Shown in pieces: positions 15,291 through 23,922 of a DNA stretch of 64,000 bases. The notes under the pieces are model-generated. The model did no database searches. It was given only the letters and a program-made list of their open reading frames with translations, and was not told where the DNA came from. Every line of letters starts with the position of its first letter. The first letter of the stretch is position 1. A program made the translations under genes and the position numbers. The DNA is from Comamonas thiooxydans (lineage in GTDB: Bacteria; Pseudomonadota; Gammaproteobacteria; Burkholderiales; Burkholderiaceae_C), in assembly GCF_000964545.1 (NCBI RefSeq), contig NZ_BBVD01000014.1, positions 1 to 64,000 of the forward strand, written 5' to 3'.

Positions 15291-16607
15291 TTACACGAAA
15301 AGGTCCACGCCGGACTGCACTGGCCGCGCGCCATTGCCTGCGCTGGCCGCACTCATGGGCAGCTCGGCAGCATTGACCGAGACCCGGGCCACCCTGGCCT
15401 GGCCGCGCTGGGCATCCTCGCCCTGGCTGTCCCCCCCGGACCGGGCGCCGGCACTGCCCGCATCCACGCTGACGCCGCTCAGATTCAGCCCCTGGGCCTG
15501 CAAAAGCTCGCGCAGCTGGGCCTGACCGTCGGCCAGCAGCTGGCGTGCCTGCTCATCGCCTGCGGCAAAGCGCACCTGAGCCTCCTGGCCGTTCAGCTGC
15601 ACCTGGACCTGGATAGCCTTGCCCTCATGCTGGATCGACAGCGCGGCATTCTGCGTTTTCTGATGCACCCAGAAGGCCACCTGCTCGGACACTTCCTGCT
15701 CACGCTCTGTAGGTGCGGCATCCTGCCCCGCCAGGCTCTGGCCGAAGTCGGAGCTGTTCTGACCGCCGCCCTGCATGCCCGCGCTCGCTGCTCCCATGGC
15801 TGCCCCGACGGCAGCCGCTACGGCCTGCAGGTCGGCCCCACCCTGCACTGCCGCCGTCTTGCCCTGTGGCGCAGCTTCATCCTGCTGGGGCGAGCGGGCC
15901 GCACGCAGCAAATCCTTGAGACCTTCCAGGGCCTGGGGCTGCACAGCCGTCATGCCCTGCAGGCTAATGCCCTGCTGCAGCAATGCCTGCGCCTTGTGCA
16001 CAGCAGGCTCGACGCGCGCAGCAGGCACATCTTCAGTCACCGAAGCCAGCGCGCTGTGCCCGCTGTCCTGCCCCTGCGCGACTGCGTCCTGCTGCGGCTG
16101 CAAGACAGCCGCATCAGAATTAATAGCTGCTTGCGTTTGCGTCGTATACGTTTGGGCTTGATTTGATTGAAAATCCTTACCCATGAATGCGGCATGCGCC
16201 TTCCCGGACCCGGGCTGCAAAGCCTGGCGATGGGCCAGTTGCGCGGCATGGCCTCTGCCTGAAAGAAAGTCGGTGGCCACGCCCTGGCGCAGATCGGCAT
16301 CGCCCTGCCCGTCCAGCTGGGCGGTCTGCCCGACCAGGCTCATCCACGGCGCATGGCCTTGAGCGATCAGCAGCGCATCCTGCTCACCGGGCGCCAGTTT
16401 CACATCCGATGTCTCGGCAGGCTGCTGCGCCGCCTGCGGCAGGCCTGCAGTCACGAATCCGTCCAGCGAAGCCAGCAGCGATGAAAAGCCCTGGCCGGGC
16501 TCGCCTGCCGCAGCCGTAGCGCTTTTGGCCGAGCTCATGGACTGCGCCATGGCCTTGCCGGTGCGCGATTCGCCGCTGCGCGGGCCATCAATTCTGGTTT
16601 CTGCCAT
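15291..16607 (-). CDS. fliK: Flagellar hook-length control protein FliK
   Basis: Secreted ruler that switches export from rod-hook to filament substrates by contacting FlhB. The 438-residue protein is Gln/Ala-rich and low-complexity until a folded C-terminal domain (about 300-400: VAFWVHQKTQNAALSIQ...VQVQLNGQEAQVRF...LRELLQAQGL), the Flg_hook domain. It is last in fliFGHIJK, two bases after fliJ. Residues about 146-164 are the in-frame translation of a dispersed intergenic repeat. The C-terminus ends SGVDLFV, recalling the CheD and orf149 tails. Confidence 0.9.
   Translation of the reverse strand: MAETRIDGPRSGESRTGKAMAQSMSSAKSATAAAGEPGQGFSSLLASLDGFVTAGLPQAAQQPAETSDVKLAPGEQDALLIAQGHAPWMSLVGQTAQLDGQGDADLRQGVATDFLSGRGHAAQLAHRQALQPGSGKAHAAFMGKDFQSNQAQTYTTQTQAAINSDAAVLQPQQDAVAQGQDSGHSALASVTEDVPAARVEPAVHKAQALLQQGISLQGMTAVQPQALEGLKDLLRAARSPQQDEAAPQGKTAAVQGGADLQAVAAAVGAAMGAASAGMQGGGQNSSDFGQSLAGQDAAPTEREQEVSEQVAFWVHQKTQNAALSIQHEGKAIQVQVQLNGQEAQVRFAAGDEQARQLLADGQAQLRELLQAQGLNLSGVSVDAGSAGARSGGDSQGEDAQRGQARVARVSVNAAELPMSAASAGNGARPVQSGVDLFV
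16118..16172 (+). repeat. ATAGC-type dispersed repeat inside fliK
   Basis: Plus-strand AATAGCTGCTTGCGTTTGCG followed by GTTTGGGCTTGATTT matches the spacer repeats at 58.3 and 38.9 kb. Read on the minus strand it is in frame in fliK and encodes roughly QAQTYTTQTQAAINS. It neither shifts the frame nor adds a stop. Confidence 0.65.
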
Positions 16608-16609
16608 GC

Positions 16610-17074
16610 TCAGGCCTCCTGAAGTTGCAGGCCGAAGCTGCGTCGAAAAAATGCCATGGTGGCGCGCTCGTCGGTATCTTTTTGCTCGCGCCGCATCTGG
16701 GCCAGTGCCACATCACGGCGGCGGGCCTGCACCACCTTCTGCAGGCTGGTCACGCGCAACTCTGCCGCCAGCAGGGCCTGACGTGCGGTCTCCAGCCGAA
16801 TGTCCTGGTCCGCCACCACACGGGTCTGCAAACCGATGGCGTGCTGCAGGCGCTCCATGAACTGATACTGGTGATGCATGACCTCGGGCTGCACGGCCAG
16901 CCCTTCCTGGGCCCCCCAGCGCGCCTGCATCTCCAGGACATAGCCCTGCAGCTGATCCATCTGGGCCTGCGCCGCCTGCTGAGCACGCTGGCGCTCCTGC
17001 ATGGTGGTGCGGGCCGCGTCACGCTTGCGCTCTGCGGCTTCAATGGCGACGTTCAAGGCATTCAAGGACGACAT
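16610..17074 (-). CDS. fliJ: Flagellar export chaperone/stalk FliJ
   Basis: Cytoplasmic stalk of the flagellar export ATPase (154 residues). The protein is almost entirely a charged, Gln/Arg-rich coiled coil (ERKRDAARTTMQERQRAQQ; RREQKDTDERATMAFFRR), typical of FliJ in composition and length. It lies between fliI and fliK. Sequence conservation in this family is low, so the call rests on position, length and coiled-coil character. Confidence 0.88.
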   Translation of the reverse strand: MSSLNALNVAIEAAERKRDAARTTMQERQRAQQAAQAQMDQLQGYVLEMQARWGAQEGLAVQPEVMHHQYQFMERLQHAIGLQTRVVADQDIRLETARQALLAAELRVTSLQKVVQARRRDVALAQMRREQKDTDERATMAFFRRSFGLQLQEA

Positions 17075-17107
17075 CTGCGACTCTCCCTCTGGCTAACCCG
17101 TTGATGC

Positions 17108-18496
17108 TCAGCCCCGCTGCATGGCTTGCGCCATGCCGGCCAGGCTTTGCTCCATGCTGGAGCTTTCAAACATGCTTTGCTGCAGAAACCCGGTCATGGC
17201 AGGCTGCAGCGCAATCGCCTCGTCCAGTTGCGGATCGGAGCCTGGGACATAGGCGCCGACCTGCACCAGATCGCGCCCCTTCTGATAGCGCGAATAGACG
17301 GCGCGAAAGCGACGCGCCAGCTCGAAATGCTCGCGCGAGACCACGTTGTGCATGACGCGAGACGCCGACTGCTCGATATCAATGGCCGGGTAATGTCCGG
17401 TCTCGGCCAGCGCCCGCGAGAGCACGACGTGGCCGTCGAGAATGGCGCGGGCCGCATCGGCAATTGGATCCTGCTGATCGTCACCTTCGGACAGCACGGT
17501 GTAGAAGGCCGTGATCGAGCCCACGCCGTGCAGGCCGTTGCCGCTGCGCTCCACCAGCGCAGGCAGCTTGGCAAAGCAGGACGGCGGATAGCCCTTGGTC
17601 GCAGGCGGCTCGCCGATGGCCAGGGCGATTTCACGCTGGGCCATGGCATAGCGGGTCAAGGAATCCATGAGCAGCAGCACATGCTTGCCCTTGTCGCGGA
17701 AATGCTCGGCGATTGCCGTGGCGTAGCTGGCGCCCTGCATGCGCAGCAGCGGCGGCGCATCGGCGGGAGCGGCCACGACCACGGCACGGCTGCGGTCCTG
17801 GGCGCCCAAAATGTCCTCGACGAACTCCTTGACCTCGCGGCCACGCTCGCCGATCAGCCCCACCACGATCACATCGGCCTGGGTGTAGCGCGCCATCATG
17901 CCCAGCAGCACGGACTTGCCCACACCCGAGCCGGCAAACAGGCCCAGACGCTGGCCGCGACCCACGGTCAGCAGCGCGTTCAGCGCCTTGACACCGGTAT
18001 CCAGCGACTCGCGCACGGGGTCCCGGTCCATGGCATTGATGGGGTTGCGATCCAGCACCTCGGACACCACGCTGCCCAGCTCGCCCGCATGATCCAGCGG
18101 AATGCCTTGCGAATCCACCACCCGCCCCAGCAAGCCGTCGCCCATGGGCAGGCGCAGCACGCCCACGGTCTGGCTGACTTTCTCGGTCTCCATCACGCCC
18201 AGCTGGGGCACGGGAACAAAGGGGGCTGCCGGCGTCACCATGGCGCCGCTGGACAAACCCTGAATATCGCCCGCAGGCATCAGAAAGGCGCGCTCGCCGG
18301 CAAAGCCGACCACCTCGGCCAGCACAGGCTCCTGCCCATGCTGATGAATATGGCATTGCGCCCCCACGGGCACGCGCAGCCCCGAAGCCTCCAGCACCAT
18401 GCCGGTCAACCGGGTCAGACGGCCCTGGCATTCCAGCGGCACTGGCTCGGCGTAACGTGCGCGCGCCTGGCTCATGAACTGCTGCCAGGGGTTCAT
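17108..18496 (-). CDS. fliI: Flagellum-specific ATPase FliI
   Basis: Hexameric F1-like ATPase (462 residues) that promotes entry of export substrates. Walker A is GLFAGSGVGKSVLLGMM, Walker B is LLLMDSLTRYAMAQREI, and GEPPATKGYPPSCFAKLP is the conserved family segment. ATG 18496 overlaps the fliH stop as ATGA, so the two are translationally coupled and probably made in fixed ratio. It is followed by fliJ after 33 bases. Confidence 0.97.
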   Translation of the reverse strand: MNPWQQFMSQARARYAEPVPLECQGRLTRLTGMVLEASGLRVPVGAQCHIHQHGQEPVLAEVVGFAGERAFLMPAGDIQGLSSGAMVTPAAPFVPVPQLGVMETEKVSQTVGVLRLPMGDGLLGRVVDSQGIPLDHAGELGSVVSEVLDRNPINAMDRDPVRESLDTGVKALNALLTVGRGQRLGLFAGSGVGKSVLLGMMARYTQADVIVVGLIGERGREVKEFVEDILGAQDRSRAVVVAAPADAPPLLRMQGASYATAIAEHFRDKGKHVLLLMDSLTRYAMAQREIALAIGEPPATKGYPPSCFAKLPALVERSGNGLHGVGSITAFYTVLSEGDDQQDPIADAARAILDGHVVLSRALAETGHYPAIDIEQSASRVMHNVVSREHFELARRFRAVYSRYQKGRDLVQVGAYVPGSDPQLDEAIALQPAMTGFLQQSMFESSSMEQSLAGMAQAMQRG

Positions 18497-19320
18497 GCCT
18501 TGTCTCCGTCATACCAGGTGGAGACCAGACCCAGAGCAGCCACCGCACGGCGCCAGCGCTTGTCCAGACCTCCGTCGATCTCGGCACCGCCCGACTCCAC
18601 CTTGACATCGCCGGGGGCAATCGAGGCATCGCCCAGCCACTGAATACGGCTGTGCGCGCCATGCTCGGCACGCAGGGCTTCGTCAAGCAGTTCAAAGTCC
18701 GCGGGGTTCAGACGAACGGTCACCGGGCGGCTCTCGTCGACCAGCATGTCCAGCGCCTCGCGAATCACAGGCAGCAAGGCCTGGGGCTGGCTGCGCAGCT
18801 CCTGGCGCACCACCTGACGTGCGATGTCGCAGGCCAGGTTCAGCAGCTCCTGGGCCATGCCCGACTGCAGCTGCTTGAAGTTGTCTTCCAGGCCCTGCAA
18901 CACGCCATCGACGCGCTGCGCACTCTCGCGGCCCGCGCCGTTAATATGGTCGTCCAGATGCTGCTGCCATTGCTGCTGCGTCTGTGTGCGGCCTTCGGCC
19001 AGGCCCTGTGCATGACCCTCGGCTCGTGCCTGCTCCAGCATCTGCTGCAACTGCTCCTCGTCGAAAGCCGGGGCGGCTGGCTCCACGGGCTCCACAGCCT
19101 GCACCTCTGGCTGCGCCTGCGGTTGATGGGCAATCGAGGGGGAAAAGCCGTTGAAATGCTCTACTCCCGCCGGTATGAAGGCCGCTTGCTGTGCGGGCGC
19201 GAAGACGCCGCGATCCTGTGCATCCACCGCGCCGAAGCGCCATTGCACCACGGTGCTGTCGTCGATCTCTTCCTGCGGGATAAAGCGCGAGTGCGAGCGC
19301 GGAGGCTGGCCCTTAGACAT
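18493..19320 (-). CDS. fliH: Flagellar assembly protein FliH
   Basis: Regulator of the FliI ATPase and linker to FliN (275 residues). The N-terminus begins RFIPQEEIDDSTVVQWRF; the middle is a Glu/Gln-rich helix (EEQLQQMLEQARAEGHAQGLAEGRTQ) with the AxxxG-type spacing typical of FliH; the C-terminal domain (LACDIARQVVRQELRSQPQ...VTVRLNPADFELL...VESGGAEIDGGLDKRWRR) resembles V/F-type ATPase stators. It overlaps fliG by eight bases and fliI by four. Confidence 0.93.
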   Translation of the reverse strand: MSKGQPPRSHSRFIPQEEIDDSTVVQWRFGAVDAQDRGVFAPAQQAAFIPAGVEHFNGFSPSIAHQPQAQPEVQAVEPVEPAAPAFDEEQLQQMLEQARAEGHAQGLAEGRTQTQQQWQQHLDDHINGAGRESAQRVDGVLQGLEDNFKQLQSGMAQELLNLACDIARQVVRQELRSQPQALLPVIREALDMLVDESRPVTVRLNPADFELLDEALRAEHGAHSRIQWLGDASIAPGDVKVESGGAEIDGGLDKRWRRAVAALGLVSTWYDGDKA

Positions 19321-20308
19321 AGCTGTCCTCCGGACCGCTGCCGATGGTTACCTGGCCTTCCTCGACCAGACGACGCACGACCTTGAGGATTTCCTTCTGC
19401 TGGGCTTCCACTTCGGACAGACGCATGGGGCCACGGCCTTCCAGGTCCTCGCGCAGCGACTCGGCCGCACGCATGGACATATTGGCCAGGATCTTGTCGC
19501 GCACTTCCATGGAGCCGCCCTTGAGCGCCACGATCAGCGTCTCGGACACCACCTCGCGCAGCACCAGCTGCACCGAGCGGTCGTCGAGCTTGACCAGGTC
19601 GTCGAAGACGAACATCTTGTCCATGATCTTCTGCGCCAGCTCGGGGTCATAGTTGCGGATGGTATCGAGCACCGCCACATCGGCATTGCCGCCCATCTGG
19701 TTGAGCATTTCGGCCGCTGTCTTGACGCCGCCCAGCGAGGTCTTGCGCACCTTGTCGCCACCCGCCAGCACCTTGAACAGCACTTCGTTCAAGTCCTTGA
19801 GCGCCGTGGGCTGAATGCCTTCCAGCGTGGCCACGCGCAGCATGACCTCGCTGCGTGCCCGGTCGGGAAACTGCATCAGCACGGCCGCAGCCTGCTCATA
19901 CTCCAGGTGCACCAGAATCGCCGCCACGATCTGCGGATGCTCACCGCGCAGCAGCTCGGCCACAGACAGCGGATCCATCCACTTCAGGCTTTCAATGCCC
20001 GAGATGTCGCCGCCCTGCATGATGCGGTCGATCAGCAACGCCGCCTTGTCATCGCCCAGGGCACGCTTGAGCACCGAGCGCACATAGTCGCTGGCATCGT
20101 CAACCAGCAGACTCTGCGACGCAGCATCGCTGGTGAAGCGGTCGATCACGAAATCCACCTTTTCCCGCGTCACGCCACGCATGCGGGCAATCGTCTCGCC
20201 CAGCTTCTGCACTTCCTTGGGCGTGAGGTGCTTGAACACCTCGGCCGCTTCTTCCTCACCGAGGGAGACCAGCAAGATGGCAGCGTCGTTCAGACCTCTA
20301 TCGTCCAT
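19313..20308 (-). CDS. fliG: Flagellar motor switch protein FliG
   Basis: Rotor protein (331 residues, the E. coli length) that receives torque from MotA and binds FliF and FliM. The N-terminal domain has ILLVSLGEEEAAEVFKHLTP; the middle domain carries the EHPQ motif (LLRGEHPQIVAAILVHL); the C-terminal domain has MFVFDDLVKLDDRSVQLVLREV with the charged torque helix. ATG 20308 with GAGAG upstream gives family length; an in-frame TTG at 20314 is too close to that site. It is separated from fliF by a GC-rich repeat. Confidence 0.96.
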   Translation of the reverse strand: MDDRGLNDAAILLVSLGEEEAAEVFKHLTPKEVQKLGETIARMRGVTREKVDFVIDRFTSDAASQSLLVDDASDYVRSVLKRALGDDKAALLIDRIMQGGDISGIESLKWMDPLSVAELLRGEHPQIVAAILVHLEYEQAAAVLMQFPDRARSEVMLRVATLEGIQPTALKDLNEVLFKVLAGGDKVRKTSLGGVKTAAEMLNQMGGNADVAVLDTIRNYDPELAQKIMDKMFVFDDLVKLDDRSVQLVLREVVSETLIVALKGGSMEVRDKILANMSMRAAESLREDLEGRGPMRLSEVEAQQKEILKVVRRLVEEGQVTIGSGPEDSYV

Positions 20309-20342
20309 ATTCAAAACTCTCTACTAGTTATTCAACCGTCCC

Positions 20343-20456
20343 ATGCCGGGGATGCCGAGCAAGGGCCTAGGTGGCCCCGCCGCCCCGCAGCGAGGGCATC
20401 GTCCCCCTCCCAAAGAGGGAGGGGGAAGGCGCAACGCGCCTCAGGGGGTGACTTCG
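20343..20456 (-). repeat. GC-rich palindromic repeat between fliF and fliG
   Basis: Contains GCCCCGCAGCGAGGGCATCG, the strong central hairpin CCCCCTCCC-AAAGA-GGGAGGGGG, then AAGGCGCAACGCGCCTCAGG and GGGGT. The same order of blocks occurs at 60.1 kb and, in reverse, at 56.4 kb. It abuts the fliF stop within the fliFG transcript. The central hairpin could act as a partial terminator or RNA-stability element. Confidence 0.8.
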
Positions 20457-22163
20457 TCACCCCTCGCCGTTAATCCATGTCTTCACGATGTTCGCCACCG
20501 CGATCGGGTTCTGCTTGGCCAGATGACGGGCCTGATCCAGTCGCTCCTGCTCCTTGGTCGGAGACAGCTCCTTCGCAGGGGCCGGCAGAGCGGGGCGATC
20601 CAGCGCCTCGGCTTCAATGGCATTGAGCTGAGCGCCAGGGCCGGTATGGCGTCCCTTGAGCAAGGGGCGCACCAGGCCCAGCAGCACCAGGGCTCCAAAC
20701 AGCGCCAGTGCAATCGGCACGCCCAGGCTCTTGGCCATGGCCTGAATTTCGGGGTCTTTCCACATCGGCAGCTCGGCCGGTGCCGCACCGCTGTCCATGA
20801 AGGGAGCGCTGACCAGATTCACCGAGTCGCCGCGGTCGGCGCTATAGCCCACGGTTTCACGCACCAGCGTGAGCAGTTGCTCCTGCTGCTGGGCTGTCAG
20901 TGGGCGCAGGCCGGAGCTGACTGCGGCTGCCGTTGCCGCTGTCGCCGCATCGGTGCCGGCCGCAGCAGCCAGCGGTGCATTGACCACCACCGCAGCCGTC
21001 AGGCGCTTGACGGTGCCGGTGCTGCCGCGTGTGACCCTGACGGTCTTGTCCACTTCGTAATTGGTGATGGACTCGCGCTTGTTGCCCTGGCTATTGCCCT
21101 GGCCTGCACCAGCAGCCTGCGGCGCAGGATTGGCACCGTTGATGGGCGCGGTGGAGTTCTGAGGTGGCTGGTTGCTGGTCGCGCCAGGCACGCCGGTAGG
21201 TGGAGTGGCCGTCTTCTCGCCATTGGTCTCCATCACCTGCTGGCTGCGCACGGCACCGCCGTCTGCAGACTGGTTGGGACGATGCTGTTCGGAAGTCGAT
21301 TCGGTCTGGCTGAAGTCCAGCTCGGCCGAAACCTGGGCCTTCACATTGTTCTTGCCGACCACTGGCTCCAGAATGTCCAGAATGCGGCGCACATATTGCT
21401 GCTCCACCTGCTGGGTGTAGAGGAACTGCTGCATGTCCACGCCGCCGGCATTGCCGTCAGGCGACTGCGAAAGCAGCTTGCCGGTGTCGTCCACCACGCT
21501 GACGGCAGCAGGCTCCATCTCGGGCACGCTGGATGCCACCAGATGCACGATGCCCGCGATCTGGGCACGGTCCAGCATGCGACCCGGATGCAGGCTCAGC
21601 AGCACGGAAGCCGAAGGCTTTTGCTGCTCGCGGAAAAATCCGTTCTGATTGGGCAGGGCCAGATGCACGCGGGCACTCTGCACGGCATTGAGCGCCAGGA
21701 TGGAGCGGGTCAGCTCGCCTTCCAGGCCGCGCTGGAAGTTGAGCCGTTCCTGAAACTGGGTGATGCCGAACTTGCTGTTCTCCATCAGCTCGAAGCCCGT
21801 CACCGAGCCCTTGGGCAGGCCTTGCGTGGCCAGCTTCAGGCGCACATCGTGCACACGGTCTGCGGGGATGAGGATGGCGCCGCCGCCCTCGCTGTACTTG
21901 TAGGGCACGTTCATCTGCGTCAGCTGCGCCACGATGGCACCGCCATCCTTGTCGCTGACGTTGGAGAACAGCAGCTTGTAATCAGGCTGGCGATAGAACA
22001 CCGCAGCCGCCACCAGGCCCACTGCGACCAAGGCCGCCAGCGCGCCCCAGCGAAGACGTTGGCCACGGTCGAGCGCATTCCAGCGCTGCGCAAGCGCAGG
22101 GCGGGGCGCATACGTGGCACCGGGCACGGCATTGGGGACAGGTACTTCAGCTACAGCAGACAT
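20457..22163 (-). CDS. fliF: Flagellar MS-ring protein FliF
   Basis: Inner-membrane MS ring (568 residues) on which the motor and export apparatus assemble. It has two transmembrane helices (about 35-55, LRWGALAALVAVGLVAAAVF; and about 440-462, SLGVPIALALFGALVLLGLV) flanking a periplasmic region with YSEGGGAILIPADRVHDVRL, LALPNQNGFF and SVLLSLHPGRML ring-building motifs. A Pro/Asn/Ser-rich stretch (about 300-355) is low-complexity. The C-terminal NPIAVANIVKTWI binds FliG. It is first in its operon and diverges from fliE. Confidence 0.96.
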   Translation of the reverse strand: MSAVAEVPVPNAVPGATYAPRPALAQRWNALDRGQRLRWGALAALVAVGLVAAAVFYRQPDYKLLFSNVSDKDGGAIVAQLTQMNVPYKYSEGGGAILIPADRVHDVRLKLATQGLPKGSVTGFELMENSKFGITQFQERLNFQRGLEGELTRSILALNAVQSARVHLALPNQNGFFREQQKPSASVLLSLHPGRMLDRAQIAGIVHLVASSVPEMEPAAVSVVDDTGKLLSQSPDGNAGGVDMQQFLYTQQVEQQYVRRILDILEPVVGKNNVKAQVSAELDFSQTESTSEQHRPNQSADGGAVRSQQVMETNGEKTATPPTGVPGATSNQPPQNSTAPINGANPAPQAAGAGQGNSQGNKRESITNYEVDKTVRVTRGSTGTVKRLTAAVVVNAPLAAAAGTDAATAATAAAVSSGLRPLTAQQQEQLLTLVRETVGYSADRGDSVNLVSAPFMDSGAAPAELPMWKDPEIQAMAKSLGVPIALALFGALVLLGLVRPLLKGRHTGPGAQLNAIEAEALDRPALPAPAKELSPTKEQERLDQARHLAKQNPIAVANIVKTWINGEG

Positions 22164-22336
22164 CTTGATTCCATGGTGTCAGACCCCACACGAGGTCTAG
22201 CGTCCAGTGGATTATTCGGACTCGGGCCGGCGGCGTTCCCCCGATAAGCGAGCCGATTCACCCACTTATTGCCCGTCTGCGATCACGCGAAAAACCTACG
22301 ATCACCTCCAACTCACCAAGCCAGTTGGATAAATAT
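22164..22336. promoter_or_regulatory. Divergent control region fliF/fliE
   Basis: The 173-base gap must hold promoters for both fliF (minus) and fliE (plus). I could not assign a confident -35/-10, FlhDC box or sigma-54 element. A CCGATAA at 22241 resembles a FliA -10 facing fliE, but no T(A/C)AA element lies at the right distance, so I do not call it. Confidence 0.5.
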
Positions 22337-22645
22337 ATGGACCTGAAGATCCCAGCAATCAACCCCGCCCAGCTGGGCAACCAGCTCACCAAGGTCGGCA
22401 GCGCCGGCACTGCGCCCGTGGCCGGCGGCTTTGGTCAGGCCCTGCAAAATGCACTGCAATCGGTGAGCGCCGCTCAAAACCATTCCGGCCAGCTGCAGCG
22501 CGAAGTGCAGCTGGAAAACCCCGCCGTCAGCCTGGAGCAGACCATGGTGGCCATGCAGAAATCGCAGATCGGCTTTCAGGCCACGCTGCATGTGCGCAAC
22601 CGCCTGGTGCAGGCCTATTCCGATGTGATGAATATGCAGGTGTGA
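22337..22645 (+). CDS. fliE: Flagellar hook-basal body protein FliE
   Basis: Periplasmic adaptor between MS ring and rod (102 residues). The C-terminal half is typical: SLEQTMVAMQKSQIGFQATLHVRNRLVQAYSDVMNMQV. ATG 22337 (MDLKIPAINPAQ) is preferred over an upstream in-frame TTG at 22325. It is transcribed alone, divergently from fliF, and is followed by its own strong terminator; in many bacteria fliE instead precedes or stands beside fliF in a similar divergent layout. Confidence 0.93.
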   Translation: MDLKIPAINPAQLGNQLTKVGSAGTAPVAGGFGQALQNALQSVSAAQNHSGQLQREVQLENPAVSLEQTMVAMQKSQIGFQATLHVRNRLVQAYSDVMNMQV

Positions 22646-22695
22646 TCGGCGCAACGCCGCACACCGCTCAAAAGGCAGATTGCCCTCCAAGGCTT

Positions 22696-22727
22696 GCCCG
22701 CATGTTGTGATGACATGCGGGCTTTTT
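22696..22727 (+). terminator. Intrinsic terminator of fliE
   Basis: GCCCGCATGT (22696-22705) pairs exactly with ACATGCGGGC (22713-22722) around a seven-base loop, followed by TTTTT (22723-22727). It is 50 bases after the fliE stop. Confidence 0.92.
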
Positions 22728-22767
22728 GCGCTCCGCCCACCCTGCCCGCCTGGCAGCGCCCAATAAA

Positions 22768-22799
22768 AAAAGCCCGATCCATTCAAAGATCGGGCTTTT
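22768..22799. terminator. Bidirectional terminator after cheZ
   Basis: AAAAGCCCGATC (22768-22779) and GATCGGGCTTTT (22788-22799) are exact complements around an eight-base loop, with A- and T-runs on both sides. It ends the minus-strand motAB-cheYZ transcript and backs up the fliE terminator. Confidence 0.9.
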
Positions 22800-22849
22800 C
22801 GGGCTCAAACGCCTATCTGCAAAACACAGGCAGCTATGTTTTCAGAAGG

Positions 22850-23467
22850 TCAGAAGCCAAGACTGGCCAGCAGATCATCCACCTGGGACTGCGAGGTCAC
22901 CACGTCTGCCGTGTTTTCGGGATCCACCACCGGGCCGGCCAGCTTGGGCTGCGCGGCTTCCACAGGCGCCAGGGCCGGTGCCTGCGCAGCATCCGGCGAA
23001 GTCTGGATCAGCAGCTCCAGCAGCTGCGACTCCAGATCGGCCGCCAGCGCCACCACACGAGCAATTACCTGGCCCGTGAGATCGTGGAAGTCCTGCGCCA
23101 TCATGATCTCGGTCAGATGGCTGTTGGTCTGCTCCGTGCCCTCTTCCACCTCCTGCAGATAGTTCATCACGCGCCCCTTGGCCACCGCGGCCACCGGATC
23201 CTTGATGAGTTCTGCACGCATGGCACGGGTACGCTCGGCCAGAGCATCCTGGCGGTTCTGCGTCACCTCGACCTGGCCCAGCACCTTGTTGGCAGCCTCG
23301 CCCGTCAGACGGGCGATATAAGACAGACGGCTTTGCGCATCGGGAAGCTCCCCCGCACTGCCGCGCAAACGATCCGCATAACCCAGCTCATTGAGCGAGT
23401 TATGCAACTGGCGCGTGAGCACGCCAATCTTGTAGTGGACGTTGGCGGAAGCCTGGTCGCTGCTCAT
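22850..23467 (-). CDS. cheZ: CheY-phosphate phosphatase CheZ
   Basis: CheZ accelerates dephosphorylation of CheY-P. The 205-residue protein has the catalytic helix MMAQDFHDLTGQVIARV (catalytic Gln in DLTGQ), a preceding long helix (LTGEAANKVLGQVEV), a flexible Pro/Ala linker, and the C-terminal CheY-binding tail QVDDLLASLGF. It begins three bases after the cheY stop and is last in the motAB-cheYZ operon. A shorter protein at 8.2-8.7 kb carries a similar helix. Confidence 0.95.
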   Translation of the reverse strand: MSSDQASANVHYKIGVLTRQLHNSLNELGYADRLRGSAGELPDAQSRLSYIARLTGEAANKVLGQVEVTQNRQDALAERTRAMRAELIKDPVAAVAKGRVMNYLQEVEEGTEQTNSHLTEIMMAQDFHDLTGQVIARVVALAADLESQLLELLIQTSPDAAQAPALAPVEAAQPKLAGPVVDPENTADVVTSQSQVDDLLASLGF

Positions 23468-23470
23468 GGC

Positions 23471-23857
23471 TCAGAGATCGAGTTTCTTGATGATGAGATT
23501 GACCTTCTCTTCCAGCGTGGCCTTGGTGAAGGGCTTGACGATATAGCCGGCCGCGCCGCCCTGGGCGGCAGCCACGATATCTTCCTTGCGGGCTTCGGCG
23601 GTCACCATCAGCACCGGCAGATGCTTGAGCTTTTCATCCTGCTTGATCTCGGTCAGCAGCTGAAAGCCGTTCATGTTCGGCATGTTGATGTCGGTCACCA
23701 CGAAGTCGAACTTGCTAGCACGCAGCTTGGTGATGGCAACCACACCATCTTCGGCTTCATCGGCATCGGCAAAGCCACTCTCCTTGAGCAGATTGCGCAC
23801 GATGCGGCGCATGGTGGAGAAGTCGTCAACAATCAAAAATCGCAGGGCATTAGCCAC
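23471..23857 (-). CDS. cheY: Response regulator CheY (copy 2, cheZ-linked)
   Basis: Receiver-only protein of 128 residues, close in style to enterobacterial CheY: D11/D12, phosphoacceptor D56 in FVVTDINMPNMNG, threonine in VLMVTAEA and lysine in GYIVKPF. The start is GTG with AAAGGG upstream. Adjacency to cheZ makes this the likely flagellar-motor switch signal that binds FliM. It differs strongly from the cheA-linked copy at 7.8 kb. Confidence 0.95.
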   Translation of the reverse strand: MANALRFLIVDDFSTMRRIVRNLLKESGFADADEAEDGVVAITKLRASKFDFVVTDINMPNMNGFQLLTEIKQDEKLKHLPVLMVTAEARKEDIVAAAQGGAAGYIVKPFTKATLEEKVNLIIKKLDL

Positions 23858-23922
23858 GAGAGGCCCTTTCGGTCGGAATAGGTGCGTGGGAACAAGTTTT
23901 CAGCCGTGATGGTAACAATTTG

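Noticed and set aside
22240..22247. CCCGATAA upstream of fliE
   Set aside because: Resembles a FliA -10 but no -35 is present at the correct spacing.
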